Positions 22,100 to 31,940 of a stretch of DNA of 64,000 nt are shown here, in pieces. The notes under the pieces are model-generated. The model was not told the origin of the DNA. It saw nothing but the letters and a program-made list of their open reading frames with translations, and did not search any database. How positions within the stretch are numbered: the first letter of the stretch is position 1; each line of letters begins with the position of its first letter. Source of the stretch: Pyrrhosoma nymphula (taxonomy: Eukaryota > Arthropoda > Insecta > Odonata > Coenagrionidae); assembly GCA_963573305.1 (NCBI GenBank), contig OY754329.1, positions 18,257,200 to 18,321,199 of the forward strand. The letters are read 5' to 3'. A program made the translations under genes and the position numbers.

Positions 22100-22986
22100 G
22101 TAATTTAGCTAAGAATACTCCGAGTATAGGGTCCAAGAATGGCTTAATTGAAGACAGCAAACTTGAAATTACCCGGAATCGCATAAACAATAATCATGAA
22201 GCATTAGTCGTTGTAGTAGTTAACTGCCGTAGTTTAAAAAATAAGATTCCAGAATTTCACCACCTTATTCATAGCACGGAGTGTAACGTCATTATTGGCA
22301 CAGAAAGTTGGCTGACGAACGATATTTCTGATAGTGAAATTTTTCCTAAATGATTCAAAGTTTACAGAAAAGATAGGTCCAACCGAACCGGAGGCGGAGT
22401 ATTTATAGCTGTAAAGAAAACCATAGTCAGCCGAGCGGAAACCGTCACAGATACCAGCATAGAATCTGTATGGTGCTCTATTAGATGCCCTAACTCAAAA
22501 ACAATATTCGTGTGCGCATACTACAGGCCACCTAACACCGACGTCACCTCAATTTTAGAACTCGAAGGACAAATAAAGAACATCATATCCAGGAACACCG
22601 AAAGAAATTTAATCATAGGTGAAGATTTCAATACGCCCTCTATAGATTGGAGGACCTACAGTTAAATATCAGGAGGAAGAGACAAAGATATATGCGAGTC
22701 CCTGCTGCACACGTTCTCATCAAATGCCCTACATCAGATAGCTACGACGCCTAATAGAGGGGACAACATTCTTGATTTATTGGCAACAAATATACCGCAT
22801 CAAGTTATTAAGGTAAACACTGTTGAGGGCATTAGTGCACATAGAGTAGTTACCGCAAAGTTCTCTTTGTGTATCATTAAAAGTTTTAAACAAAGAAGAA
22901 AATTCTACATTTTAAAAAAAGCCGATTTCAATGCGTTTAAGAGTCATCTAAAAATTCTCTTCCCGAATTCCAGGAATCAAGCTTAA
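22100..22986 (+). pseudogene. LINE-A ORF2, AP-like endonuclease domain
   Basis: Reads VVNCRSLKNKIPEFHHLIHS, NVIIGTESWL, GGGVFIAVKKTIVS, AYYRPPNTDVTSILELE, IIGEDFNTPSIDW, TPNRGDNILDL and VNTVEGISAHRVV. APE-type LINE endonucleases nick the target for reverse transcription. This copy has lost key residues: GDFN is GEDFN (the copy at 36.4-37.2 kb keeps GGDFN), and the SDH motif is SAH. Stops interrupt it after IFPK (TGA 22351-22353) and within TYS-ISGG (TAA ~22663). It is therefore inactive. Frame continuity with the RT is broken near 22986. Confidence 0.88.
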
Positions 22987-23210
22987 AGTTAGACACGGAG
23001 GGTAGTTGGAAAGCTTTTCTTTCGATCGTACATTCAGGGATCAGAAAATACATTCCAAGTAAAGTAAAAAAAGAGGGCAGCGAACCAAGATGGTACAATG
23101 CAGAAGTGAGAAAATCGTTAAGACGTCAGAGAGTATGCCACGCCAAGATGAAAAAACTCCGTAGAGATTTGTCCACTAGTGATCCAAATTGAATATTTGA
23201 AAAATACAAA

Positions 23211-24431
23211 TTGTCTAGAGCCACTACAATGGAAGCCTTTCGGAATGCATTCATGGATTTTAAAAGAAAAACATTAGGAGAAAAATTACAGGACAATCCA
23301 AAGGCATTTTGGTCATACGTAAGGGAAGTTCAAGGCAATAGATCATCAGTTATTCCACTACGAAACGAAAATGGCGAATTATTAACAAGCAGCTCGGACA
23401 AGGCCAACTTATTGAATTCTTACTTTCAAAGTATGTTCACCAAGTCATCGCAGATTACATCCGTAAAGTTAAATGATCACTTCCAGCAAAAGATGCAGCC
23501 TATCGATATTTGCACTAAAGGAATAGAAAACTTGCTAAAATCTTTAAGTCCAAATAAATCCCCAGGTCCCGAAGAAATTCCTGCCCGCGTGTATAGAGAA
23601 TTAGCTTGTGAAATAGCACCCTACTTGCAGAATATATTTAGTAAATCCATCAACGAACACAAAGTACCCATGGACTGGAAAATTGCAAATGTCACTCCCA
23701 TATTCAAAAGCGGTGATAAGGAACAGCCATCGAACTACAGACCGATATCTCTCACATCTATCTCTTGCAAAGTCCTTGAACATATAATTGTTAGTTCAGT
23801 TATGAGACACCTCGATTTAGAAAACTTGTTAACAAAAACACAACACGGATTCAGAAAGGGGAGATCTTGCGATACTCAATTAGCAATTTTTGCTCACGAT
23901 ATTTTAGCCTCGGGTGAACATAACGCTCCAGTTGATGCAATTTTTCTTGACTTTAAAAAGGCATTTGATAAAGTTTCCCACAGTAACCTACTCATGAAAT
24001 TAAAATCCTACGGTTTAGACGACGACGTAATTTCCTGGATTAGAGAATTCTTAAGTAATCGCGTGCAAAGGGTTGTATTAGATGGCGCTATCTCTAATGA
24101 AGTAAAAGTCACATCTCGTGTCTCGCAGGGAAGTGTCATAGGCCCACTTCTGTTCCTTTTGATCATAAACGACATCGGTAAAACAGTTGACAGTAAGCTT
24201 AGATTATTTGCAGACGACTCAGCGGTGTATAGAGAAATCCGTAGCCTTAATCATAAGCAAGCGCTAACTGAGGACATCGAGGCAATACAGGAGTGGTGCG
24301 ATGCGTGGCAGCTAGAATTAAACCTGAAAAAATGCGTTGTTATGAAGTTTAGGAAACGGAAAAACGCTCCTTTTAATAGCTATTGCATAAACAACATCAA
24401 ATTAGAGACTGTAGGATCGGTAAATACCTAG
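23211..24431 (+). pseudogene. LINE-A ORF2, reverse transcriptase domain (longest open frame)
   Basis: A 406-codon open frame. RT motifs in order: SPNKSPGPEEIPARVYREL (~res 113-131), MDWKIANVTPIFKSGDKEQP and YRPISLTSISCKVLEHIIV, QHGFRKGRSC, DAIFLDFKKAFDKVSH, SQGSVIGPLLF, the FADD catalytic pair (~res 333-336, 24207-24218) and QLELNLKKCVV. GVPQGS is changed to RVSQGS, altering a conserved motif. It ends at a TAG (24429-24431) created by a net 6-bp loss that removed KYLGV. Just upstream a TGA (23190-23192) separates it from the endonuclease. This is the best-preserved RT here, but it is not intact. Confidence 0.92.
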
Positions 24432-24956
24432 GAGCTGACGAATGATCTCTCGTGGAGTAAACATATTCGAGAAATTACCGGTCAAGCTAATCGTAAATTG
24501 GGATTTGTTAATAGAGTACTTGGCAAGTGCGACGATAAAGTTAGGGAAATCAGCTAGTTCTCCCTCGTTAGACCCCACTTAGAATATGCCGCCAGTATTT
24601 GGGATCCTTATGAGATAGGCTTGGAAACTGAGTTAGAACGCGTGCAGCGAAGATCGGCAAGATATGTTAAAGGCCGTTATGATAATCTCGTTAGTGTTAC
24701 TGACCTTTTGCAGCAACTGGGATGGGAAAAGCTTTCAGACCGTCGATTAAAATTTAGACTCAATCTATTATGTAAGTTCCAATTTGGTCTATTCTCTGAC
24801 GACGTTGACAATATTTTACGAAATCCGACATACTACGGTAGATCAGATCATGAGAGTCAAATTAGGGAACTAGACTGCAGAACGGATAGATTTAAGATGT
24901 CATTTTTCCCACGAACGATAAGGGCCCATAATAGCTGCCATGAGACTTTTATCTAG
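24432..24956 (+). pseudogene. LINE-A ORF2, C-terminal region after RT
   Basis: Continues the RT frame as LTNDLSWSKHIREITGQANR, LGFVNRVLGKCDDKVREIS, a TAG (24555-24557), then LVRPHLEYAASIWDPYE, LERVQRRSARYVKGRYDNLV, DLLQQLGWEKLSDRRLKFRL and DRFKMSFFPRTIRAHNSCHE to the stop at 24954-24956. This thumb/connection-like region is conserved among CR1/jockey-type elements. The TAG is shared with the minus-strand copy at 19787-19789. Confidence 0.9.
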
Positions 24957-25331
24957 GTTTGTCGTTGGGTAGTGTAGCTCTTAGTAGTAGTAGTACTCCT
25001 AATACTTGAATCCTTATCTGTTACCTAGTACATACTAACAGCACGCCTAGCATGTTTTCTACATGGGTCTCGAGTCCCTGTCCATCTGTGTAGTTGTAGA
25101 ATGCATGTATATTGAGGTCACTCTCCATTTTGATGACATCTGTAATGTAGTGGTGCATGCTTGTGAGGCTTCGCCTCGTGACAAGCATTAGCGATTTATG
25201 CTAATGCATAATTAGTCGTAGTTACACTAACTTTAGGGTATAGTGTAATGCATGTTGGTGATTACTCCCCCCCTGCCACACACCCCTGAGGTGGCTTGCA
25301 GGGTATTTTGTAGATATAGATATAGATATAT
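24957..25331 (+). other. LINE-A 3' UTR with three stem-loops
   Basis: SL1 lies at 25159-25186 (GCTTGT/ACAAGC outer stem and GAGGC/GCCTC inner stem). SL2 lies at 25185-25207 (GCATTAGC/GCTAATGC around a 7-base loop). The terminal SL3 at 25271-25303 has CCCTGC/GCAGGG outside and CACC/GGTG inside. A hexamer tail follows. The hairpins recur in nearly all LINE-A copies. By analogy with UnaL2 and CR1 tails, SL3 may be the site the RT recognises. Confidence 0.75.
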
Positions 25332-25776
25332 GTAACTGTAGGTCGTCCAATCTATAGAGGGCGTATTGAAATCTCCACCTATGATTAAATTTCTTTCGGT
25401 GTTCCTGGATGTGATGTTCTTTATTTGTGTTTCGAGTTCTAAAATTGAGGTGACGTCGGTGTTAGGTGGCCTGTAGTATGCCCACACGAACATTGTTTTT
25501 GATTTAGGGCATCTAAAAGAGCACCATACAGATTCTAGACTGGTATCTGGGACGATATCTGCTTGGCTGACAATGGTTTTCTTTAGAGCTATAAATACTC
25601 CGCCTCCGGTTCGGTTCGACCTATCTTTTCTGTAAACGTTGAATGATTTAGGAAAAATTCTACTATTAGAAATGTCGTCCGTCAGCCAAAATTCTGTTCC
25701 AATAATGACCTTATACTCCGTGCTATGAATCAGGTGGAGAAATTCTGGAATCTTATTTTTTTAACTACGGCAGTTT
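25332..25776 (-). pseudogene. LINE-A endonuclease fragment
   Basis: Minus-strand endonuclease sequence with MFVWAYYRPPNTDVTSILEL, NLIIGGDFNTPSIDW and, further right, GGVFIALKKTIVS and the NCRSL region near 25770. It keeps GGDFN. No RT follows. It begins directly at the tail of the preceding plus-strand LINE-A, so the 3' part was lost or this is a chimeric insertion. Confidence 0.85.
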
Positions 25777-26431
25777 TGTTTGACTTCCCTCGTGTCCTCC
25801 TCCACTTTGCTAGCCTCGAGGTCCGTGCCTTCGTTAACAGGATTCCTCGGAGGAAATTCGAAGTTGAAAGAAAGATACGGCGAGGGTCCGTGGAAGACGG
25901 ACGGGGAAAATAATGAAGATCCGCTGACGTGAGTAATGATTCTGGACGCCGTCGGTGCTCGAAGTGACTGGGCAGCGCATTGCTCCGGTCGATTGTGCCC
26001 GCTCGTTCCAGATGAGTGACTCACGCCGTCAAACTGCTCGCCCGTGAGTCATTAAAGAGAGGGGAAGAGCATGACTTTTGAAAGAGGCTCCTATTCCATG
26101 GGACCTTACTTAGTGGCCGCTGATAAGAGCGAAGGAGAATGGAGGGGGATGCGGGCGGTCTCCCTACCGCGAGTTAATCCGATTCGCCACATCCCTCCAT
26201 CCCCCACCTCCACCACTCGACTCTTCAGAAAGGAATCTGCAGTCAGACCCTTTGGGTGGAACTCATGGGTGGGTGGAGGGGAGATATGGTGTCCCTTGCA
26301 GAGGAGGGATGGCTGAAAATATAATGTGCCTGCATGGGCTGAGAGTGTGCCCGCTTCTGTCCCCCATCAGATGACATTCAATATAAGACTGTGGATAGGA
26401 TATATAAAAATCGATATACCTCGATATACAT
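25777..26431. other. CpG-rich unique stretch, no gene identified
   Basis: GC-rich DNA with several CpG and an AP-1-like TGAGTGACTCACG at about 26013-26025. Open frames on both strands (up to 87 codons) have no recognisable domain. Possibly regulatory. Confidence 0.35.
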
Positions 26432-26815
26432 GTACTACATAATACCCTGCAAACGACCTCAAGGGTGTGAGGTAGGGTGGGGGGATAAGTTGTCATCAAA
26501 ATGTACTACGCTATACCACAATAAAGTTTATGAATCTAACACTATTGGTGCATGAGAAAAAACGTGCAAAAGTAGTTCCATGGTGACATTTGACCAACAT
26601 GCATTGCACTAAAGGCATTCCAAAAATACTAGAGAAACAATATGTATTAATGTATTTTGAAACTACATAAATTGACTGAGATGCAAGCGTTATACCGGAA
26701 ATATGCACGACGTTCTGTTAGTACAGGTAGCAGATAAAGATACAAGTATTAGGGAATAAATTAACTAGCTAGCTACACACGCTATCGAAAACCTAGTTTA
26801 AAGTCTCATAGACCT
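26432..26815 (-). mobile_element. Diverged LINE-A-like 3' UTR
   Basis: Starts with an imperfect CCCTGCAAACGACCTCAAGG terminal stem. It follows the LINE-A 3' UTR loosely to about 26815 but lacks the double hairpin, so it is an older copy or related subfamily. Confidence 0.65.
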
Positions 26816-27174
26816 TAAAATGAAAATCCTACATTATTTTGTTGCATTTTTTTATTGAAGTTTTGGTTATTTTACTTCAAAATCTAGTCAAGTTTTAAAA
26901 AACTAAAACAGTTTTTGAAACCACAAGCTAAATGCGAATAGAAATCAAAATAATGTTGGAATAAGTCGAAACTTGGTGGTAATCTAAAAGGGAAATATGC
27001 ATTTAGTTAAAACTTGCTCTTCTTAAAAGGCAAATTTTTCCTTCCAAGCCACTTATAACGCGCCATTTTGCACATAGGTTGTTACGAATTTCCGGGACTA
27101 GACCCACGATCCCCCTTTTTCCTGGAAGGTATTCCATACCCCAAGAGCCGCTGGTCTGGAGTCGTCTCTGATTG
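26816..27174. other. No gene recognised
   Basis: AT-rich unassigned sequence, slightly GC-richer at 27080-27170. Confidence 0.45.
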
Positions 27175-27285
27175 GTAGCTGTGGTGGTCTCTTATCGTTC
27201 GCGCGAAAAATTACATTTTAAACCTGTTCGTTCTACAGTCTTGGTCCCGAATTTTATTCTCATGATCCAATCTACCGTAAGGTAC
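27175..27285 (-). mobile_element. LINE-A ORF2-end fragment
   Basis: Short minus-strand match to the ORF2 C-terminal codons and UTR start (complement of the DRFKM-FFPRTIRDH region). Diverged and truncated on both sides. Confidence 0.65.
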
Positions 27286-27432
27286 ATACATCGATGCATC
27301 GGCATGTTAGAGACTGACATGTCTTGTGAACTGGTATATATGAAAGGTATTTATCCGGTCGTATTCTGAGAAGCTGACCTAGAGTGAAGTCCCAACCCTC
27401 TTACTTCTCTACGACCGTGTCCAGCCCATATT

Positions 27433-27613
27433 AGGGTATATGTAGTGAAGTATATGTTGGTGATAACTCACCACTTTCAACTCACACTTCAGGGTATTAT
27501 GAGGATGTAGAAGTCATTTCTGTGGTGGTAGTTAACTGCCGTAGTTAAAAAAATAAATTAGTTGAATCCCACCATTCGTTGAAAGTACTCACTCCGATTT
27601 AATTACAGGGACT
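27433..27613 (+). mobile_element. Old LINE-A tail and endonuclease fragment
   Basis: 27433-27510 resembles a decayed LINE-A terminal region ending AGGATGTAG. Directly after it, 27522-27613 reads like the start of the endonuclease domain (VVVVNCRSLKK, then a diverged HH and TGTE region). Both are short. Confidence 0.5.
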
Positions 27614-27618
27614 GAATA

Positions 27619-28215
27619 ATATGCCTGGTGTGGAATCACCCTGTGCCACACATCTACATCTACGATGTACCGTGCAAGCCACCACTAGGGTGTGTGGCAC
27701 GGGGTGATTCCACACCAGGCATGCAGCACTCGTCCCAGAACAAATCCGAACCTCGCACGCTCCCCCTGGCTCTAGGCGCAGACTAAAAGCAGTCAGGAGA
27801 ACAGTGCGCAGTCCAACCGGAAACTGGGAGAGTGATACGTAATTGAACATGCAAACATGCAGAACAATGCTATAGACACATCTAGTGGTTAATATTACTG
27901 ATACTGTTAATATATGAATACTACGAGATGCTACCTCATGCAAAGAACAAAATAAAATAATGCCGGACTAATCGACCGGTGTGAAGAGTTAGTAATTATG
28001 TGGTATTATTAAGCACAAGTGAAAATTCTACTCTACCTATTGAGGGTGGGAGTTTCCTGTGATTGATCTATCGCAGCTATCATGATCCCTTATTGTACGT
28101 GGGAAAAATGACATTTTAAATCTATCGGTTCTGCAATCAATTTCCTTTATTTAATCCTGTGATCGCTTCTACCGAAGTACATACGTTGGCTCTAGCAGTA
28201 TGCACATCCGTTTGC
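27619..28215 (-). mobile_element. LINE-B copy with inverted B fragment at its tail
   Basis: Minus-strand LINE-B from the ATCTAC tail (27651) through the 3' UTR to the ORF2 C-terminus (complement of DRFKMSFFPRTI) at about 28170, ending by 28215. A 31-bp plus-strand LINE-B piece (27619-27650) sits in front of the tail, so the two halves form a hairpin over 27620-27723. Confidence 0.8.
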
Positions 28216-28235
28216 CACAAATTGGCTTGCACGGT

Positions 28236-28337
28236 ACATCTACATCTACATCTACAAAATACCCAGCAAGCCACCTCAGGGGTGTGTGGCAGGGGGTGAG
28301 TAATCACCAACATAAATTACACTATATCCTAAACTTC
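28236..28337 (-). mobile_element. LINE-A terminal fragment
   Basis: The final ~100 bp of LINE-A with a triple ATCTAC tail and the CCCAGC/GCAGGG stem (one mismatch). Confidence 0.75.
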
Positions 28338-28341
28338 TACT

Positions 28342-28440
28342 TACTACGGTACTTCGTAGATGTGATGAAATCGATGGTAGTGAAATTTTCCCAAAATAAT
28401 TCATCGTTTATAAGATGGGAGTCGATAGAACCGGCAAATT
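28342..28440 (+). mobile_element. LINE-B tail joined to LINE-A endonuclease fragment
   Basis: 28342-28366 is a LINE-B end (CTACGGTACTTCGTAGATG). It is followed at once by a plus-strand endonuclease scrap (28366-28440; SEIFPK-like then RKDRSNRTG-like, diverged). Confidence 0.5.
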
Positions 28441-28492
28441 TTTAAACATAATTCGGAAAGTTACGCATCGTTTAATTTTCAGAAATATTTAA

Positions 28493-29050
28493 GGTGATTT
28501 GAGCGAGATAGTTCCCTAGTCATAATGGAGACCATATTCAAATTTTACTTTTTGATTTCAGCGTCTGTAAGAAGTATGAAATAAATATTGTAATATTAAT
28601 GGCGCAAAGATATATTTATATATGATCAACATTCGCAGTAATTAAATAAATAAAACTACATAAGGTTCTAACTTGACTCATTTTTTTCCCGCCGTACGGC
28701 TGAAAACCCTTAAAAACAGCAAGTTTATTTGCGATTCTGTAAAAATTACTGTGGTGAGTAATATATTGTTTTTTTATAAATAGTTGATAAAACATGCAAT
28801 CTACACACCGTTAGCTTTTTGACAAAATCTAGGTGCTAGAAAATCCTAATTTGTTTACTATTCTCCCTCTGGAGCGCATAGCCATAACCTATCCCATGTA
28901 AAACAGTTTATATTTTCAGGCAAATAGCTCGAAAAGTAGTTCGGCAACGGGTTGATATTTTGATATCATTGGTAAGATGTGAGTTTTTTCCTTTAAAATT
29001 AGGTCAAATTCATCAAATTCTAGGTGAAATGATTTTTCGCTCAAACTATC
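28493..29050 (-). mobile_element. MITE-1 copy with TTAA target duplication
   Basis: Flanked by TTAA at 28489-28492 and 29051-29054. The terminal repeats are GGTGATTTGAGCG and CGCTCAAACTATC. Its interior is the reverse complement of the 4684-5149 copy, including the region around the conserved CTAGGTGAAATGATTTTTC block. No ORF. Confidence 0.8.
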
Positions 29051-29054
29051 TTAA

Positions 29055-29759
29055 TATCTATTTCTACTTGATTTTCCACTTGGTCACTTCATGTCAAATG
29101 GTCTAGTTTTTGAAAAGTGCCCGACTCGGCCATCAACGAACGACGAAATTATTAATTTATTATTACGAATTACGACGAATTAAGACGAAATGGGTATAAT
29201 AATTAAAAATGAGTACTTAATTCCATCTCAATGAGGGTATTTTATCCTTTTAGTTATCTTGATGGTCGAATCTAGTGATGCTTTGATGGTGCTTAAATCC
29301 CTGGTCTTAGAAAGGAACTCTAATTCCCTCCAAGAGAAATGTTTCCAGGGATGGTGCCTCCTAACCACTCAACCTGTCCTGTTTTACACACACTTCGTTT
29401 TAGGAAAATTTATTTTCAGAGCATAAAAAGAGTAAACATGGAATAGTCATGAAGTCATTTGCGATGGAGTTAGAAGAAGTGCTAATTCATAAACATGTAT
29501 CATAAACCGCTGGAGAAAAATTGTAGAAATAAATAATAATCAGGAGAAGCATACACTCCGAAGTTTCAAACATCCCAACCCAAAACTTTGATATTCAAAA
29601 AACATACAATGAAAAAAGTGTTCTGCGTGAAAAACAATTAAATTAATCTAAATAAATGCTGGCCAACAACACTGACTCTTCACAACTGCTCGATTTATTC
29701 AAAGCACCGATTGTCTTTTCTGCAGGACCAAACACATAAAAGAGCAGTTTAAAGTAATC
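29055..29759. other. No gene recognised
   Basis: AT-rich unassigned sequence. Confidence 0.45.
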
Positions 29760-30065
29760 GGCTCAAATTATGTTCTCGAAGAAACGGAGATTACAATGTC
29801 TTGCATCACGTTGGTCACGCGCTCTTGAATTCACGGAGGGAGCGCTCACAGTCACCAAGGGGAAAAAGAGAGTCATTAATTTCTGCATAATTGTACCAAC
29901 GCGCTCAGATATTTCACGGCTACGGTATTCCACGCAGCAAACGCATCGACACGTGTTGAAGCAGACAATGGCCGGTCCGCAGTTCCCATGGATTCTCCAT
30001 TGGCCGCGGGCGGCGATGACGTTACTTCCGCCCTCGACCAACCTCATATTAGTTGCCTCATTCAA
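29760..30065. promoter_or_regulatory. CpG-rich promoter-like patch
   Basis: At about 29995-30035 an ATTGG (inverted CCAAT box), GC-box-like CGGGCGGCG, CRE-like TGACGTTA and an ETS-type CTTCCG lie within 40 bp, in a stretch rich in CpG. This is the make-up of TATA-less housekeeping promoters. A 102-codon plus frame and a 100-codon minus frame overlap it without recognisable domains. No exon could be identified, so function is inferred from motifs only. Confidence 0.35.
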
Positions 30066-30204
30066 ATCATCTATTTAACAGGCATGAACTCCCATTCCTA
30101 CGAATGCTAAACTGATTGAGGGTATTTCTTTGAATGTACAAGTTTAAGGTACATTTTAACGAACACTTCACTGCTGCCATAGCCCACGAAACAGAATATC
30201 AGGG

Positions 30205-30257
30205 GCTGAGCTGGAGTGGTTGCTGGAATTCTCCCATTCGAAGGGCCAGGGTTCGAA
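30205..30257 (+). mobile_element. tRNA-derived SINE head fragment
   Basis: Contains GAGTGGTTGCTGG (A-box-like) and, 25 bases on, GGTTCGAACC (B box), then joins a LINE-A tail at 30258. Short and incomplete. Confidence 0.45.
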
Positions 30258-30325
30258 CCTACATCTATAAAATACCCTGCAAGCCACCTTAAGGTTATGT
30301 GGCAGGGGGTGAGTAGTCACCAACA
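30258..30325 (-). mobile_element. LINE-A terminal fragment
   Basis: The last ~65 bp of LINE-A, truncated in the 3' UTR exactly where the LINE-B ATCTAC tail begins. Confidence 0.75.
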
Positions 30326-30775
30326 TACATCTACATCTACGACGTACCGTGCAAGCCACCACTGGGGTGTGTGGCACGGGGTGATTCCACACCAGGCATG
30401 CAGCACTCATCCCAGAACAAATCCGAACCTCGCACGCTCCCCCTGGCTCTAGGCGCAGGCCAAAAGCAGTCAGGAGAACAGTGCGCAGTCCAACCGGAAA
30501 CTGGGAGAGTGATACGTAAAAGAACATACAAACATGCAGAAAAATGCTATAGACACATCTAGTGGTTAATATTACTGATACTGTTAATTTATGAATACTA
30601 CGAGATGCTACCTCATGCAAAGAACAAAATAAAATAATGCCGGACTAATCGACCGGTGTGAAGAGTTAGCAATTATGTGGTGTTATTAAGCACAAGTGAA
30701 AATTCTACTCTACCTATTGAGGGTGGGAGTTTCATGTGATTGATCTATCGCAACTATTATGATCCCTTATTGTAA
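30326..30775 (-). mobile_element. LINE-B 3' end
   Basis: Complete LINE-B 3' UTR on the minus strand with ATCTAC tail, terminal stem CCGTGC/GCACGG and the 64-codon frame (30337-30531). It ends at the ORF2 C-terminus near 30775. Confidence 0.85.
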
Positions 30776-30799
30776 TACATAACACTATACACTATAACT

Positions 30800-31275
30800 A
30801 ATACATAGAGTCTGACAGGATTGCGTTACAAAAAGACCTAATGACATAAATGAATGGTGCAATACTTGGCAGTTAGAATTGAATTTTAAGAAGTGCGTTG
30901 ATATGAAGTTTTGGAAAAATAATAACTCGGTCAACGAAACGTACGCAACTGATCAGCTCAACTTATAAAATGTAGAGTCAGTTAAATACTTAGGTGTGAC
31001 CTTTACTCAGGACCTGTCTTTGAAGGAAACACGTTCGTGAAATCTGCGGACAGGCTAGTCGTAAATTGGGATTTATTAAAAGAATATTATGAAAATGCGA
31101 CGAGAAAGAAGAGCGATGTTATTTTTCACTCGTGAGACCTCACTTGGAGTTTTCTGCTAGCATATGGGACTCTTACGAAGTAGGACTAACCTCTGAAATA
31201 GATCGAATGCAACGGAGAGCAGCAAGATTTGTGAAAAGTTGTTACGATAAACTTAGCAGTGTTAGCAGGTCGAGT
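30800..31275 (+). pseudogene. LINE-B ORF2, end of RT and C-terminal region
   Basis: Frames read INEWCNTWQLELNFKKCVDMKF, VESVKYLGVTFTQDLS, then after frameshifts a KCDEKERCYFSLVRPHLE-like stretch, WDSYEVGLTSEIDRMQRRAARFVKSCYDKL and VS. This is the region after the RT palm, equivalent to the LINE-A C-terminus but distinct in sequence and matching 52647-52901. Stops and indels inactivate it. The 3' UTR is missing: sequence becomes unique at ~31275. Confidence 0.8.
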
Positions 31276-31940
31276 TAAATATCACGACATCTCACCAAGG
31301 GGGGAGGGAGGGTCGAAAAAACGCAAAAATCGCCTCACGACATTAATGGACGCCCCCTTAGATTCAGGACCTCACATCGCGCCAAAACCTTATCATCATA
31401 ACGTCTTCAGTCTCCTTCACTTGCTCCTTCGCTCCGACTATTTCTCTCCTCATCCAAGCGATGCTTCGTCCTCGACGTTGCCCGTCTATCATAACCCCAC
31501 TCCCAAAAATATGTGTGCTCGAATAGTTAAAAATGGCGTATCAATTCATTCAAAATAACATAATCTAATGCCGTTTTGAAAGGGTTTAAATCGGTGTGTG
31601 AGGCTCGTGCCAAGTTTCATAGATCTAAGCCAATTAGTGAGGAAAAACAGAGGACAATCACAGCACGCAAGGACATTGAGATCTCAATGAGTTTCTAAGT
31701 TTTCCTTTGGAAACTTGCCATGAAAAAATGTCGATGTCATTTTGGTTGAGTAGAATACTTGCGCTCGTCGGCGGGCAATAACGTCTCAAAGGCTCAATTT
31801 GAAAAAGGAAACTGTCGCTTCAGCTGGAGGAAAATAAAGGCCGCATCTTACCGAGGAACCGCTGATGATTAGCAATCAACGAGGAGATGTCCCAACCGTC
31901 TAATTTGAGCAAGAGACCGCTTCATATCCCATTGGACTTT
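31276..31940. other. No gene recognised
   Basis: Unassigned, moderately GC-rich stretch. A 99-codon plus frame (31259-31558) spans the LINE-B edge and is not credible as a gene. Confidence 0.45.

Larger units (their letters stand above)
21691..25331 (+). mobile_element. LINE-A, longest copy (ORF1 end, EN, RT, 3' UTR)
   Basis: The most complete LINE in the window at 3.64 kb. The order is SGNH esterase C-terminus of ORF1, AP-type endonuclease, reverse transcriptase, C-terminal region, then a 3' UTR with three stem-loops and a TAGATA-type tail (25315-25331, a degenerate TGTAGA repeat). The 5' end is truncated inside ORF1 at the junction with the minus-strand copy. The ORF1 esterase plus APE-type EN plus FADD RT fits the CR1/jockey-related group. 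Clade placement needs a tree. Confidence 0.9.

Noticed and set aside
23601..23783. 60-codon ORF recurring opposite the RT (also at 17531 and 20568)
   Set aside because: It is the antisense of the conserved RT motif region and recurs only because the LINE copies are similar.
19414..25331. Twin-priming inversion of a single LINE
   Set aside because: Both orientations contain the same RT region. Twin priming would split one copy without duplicating it.
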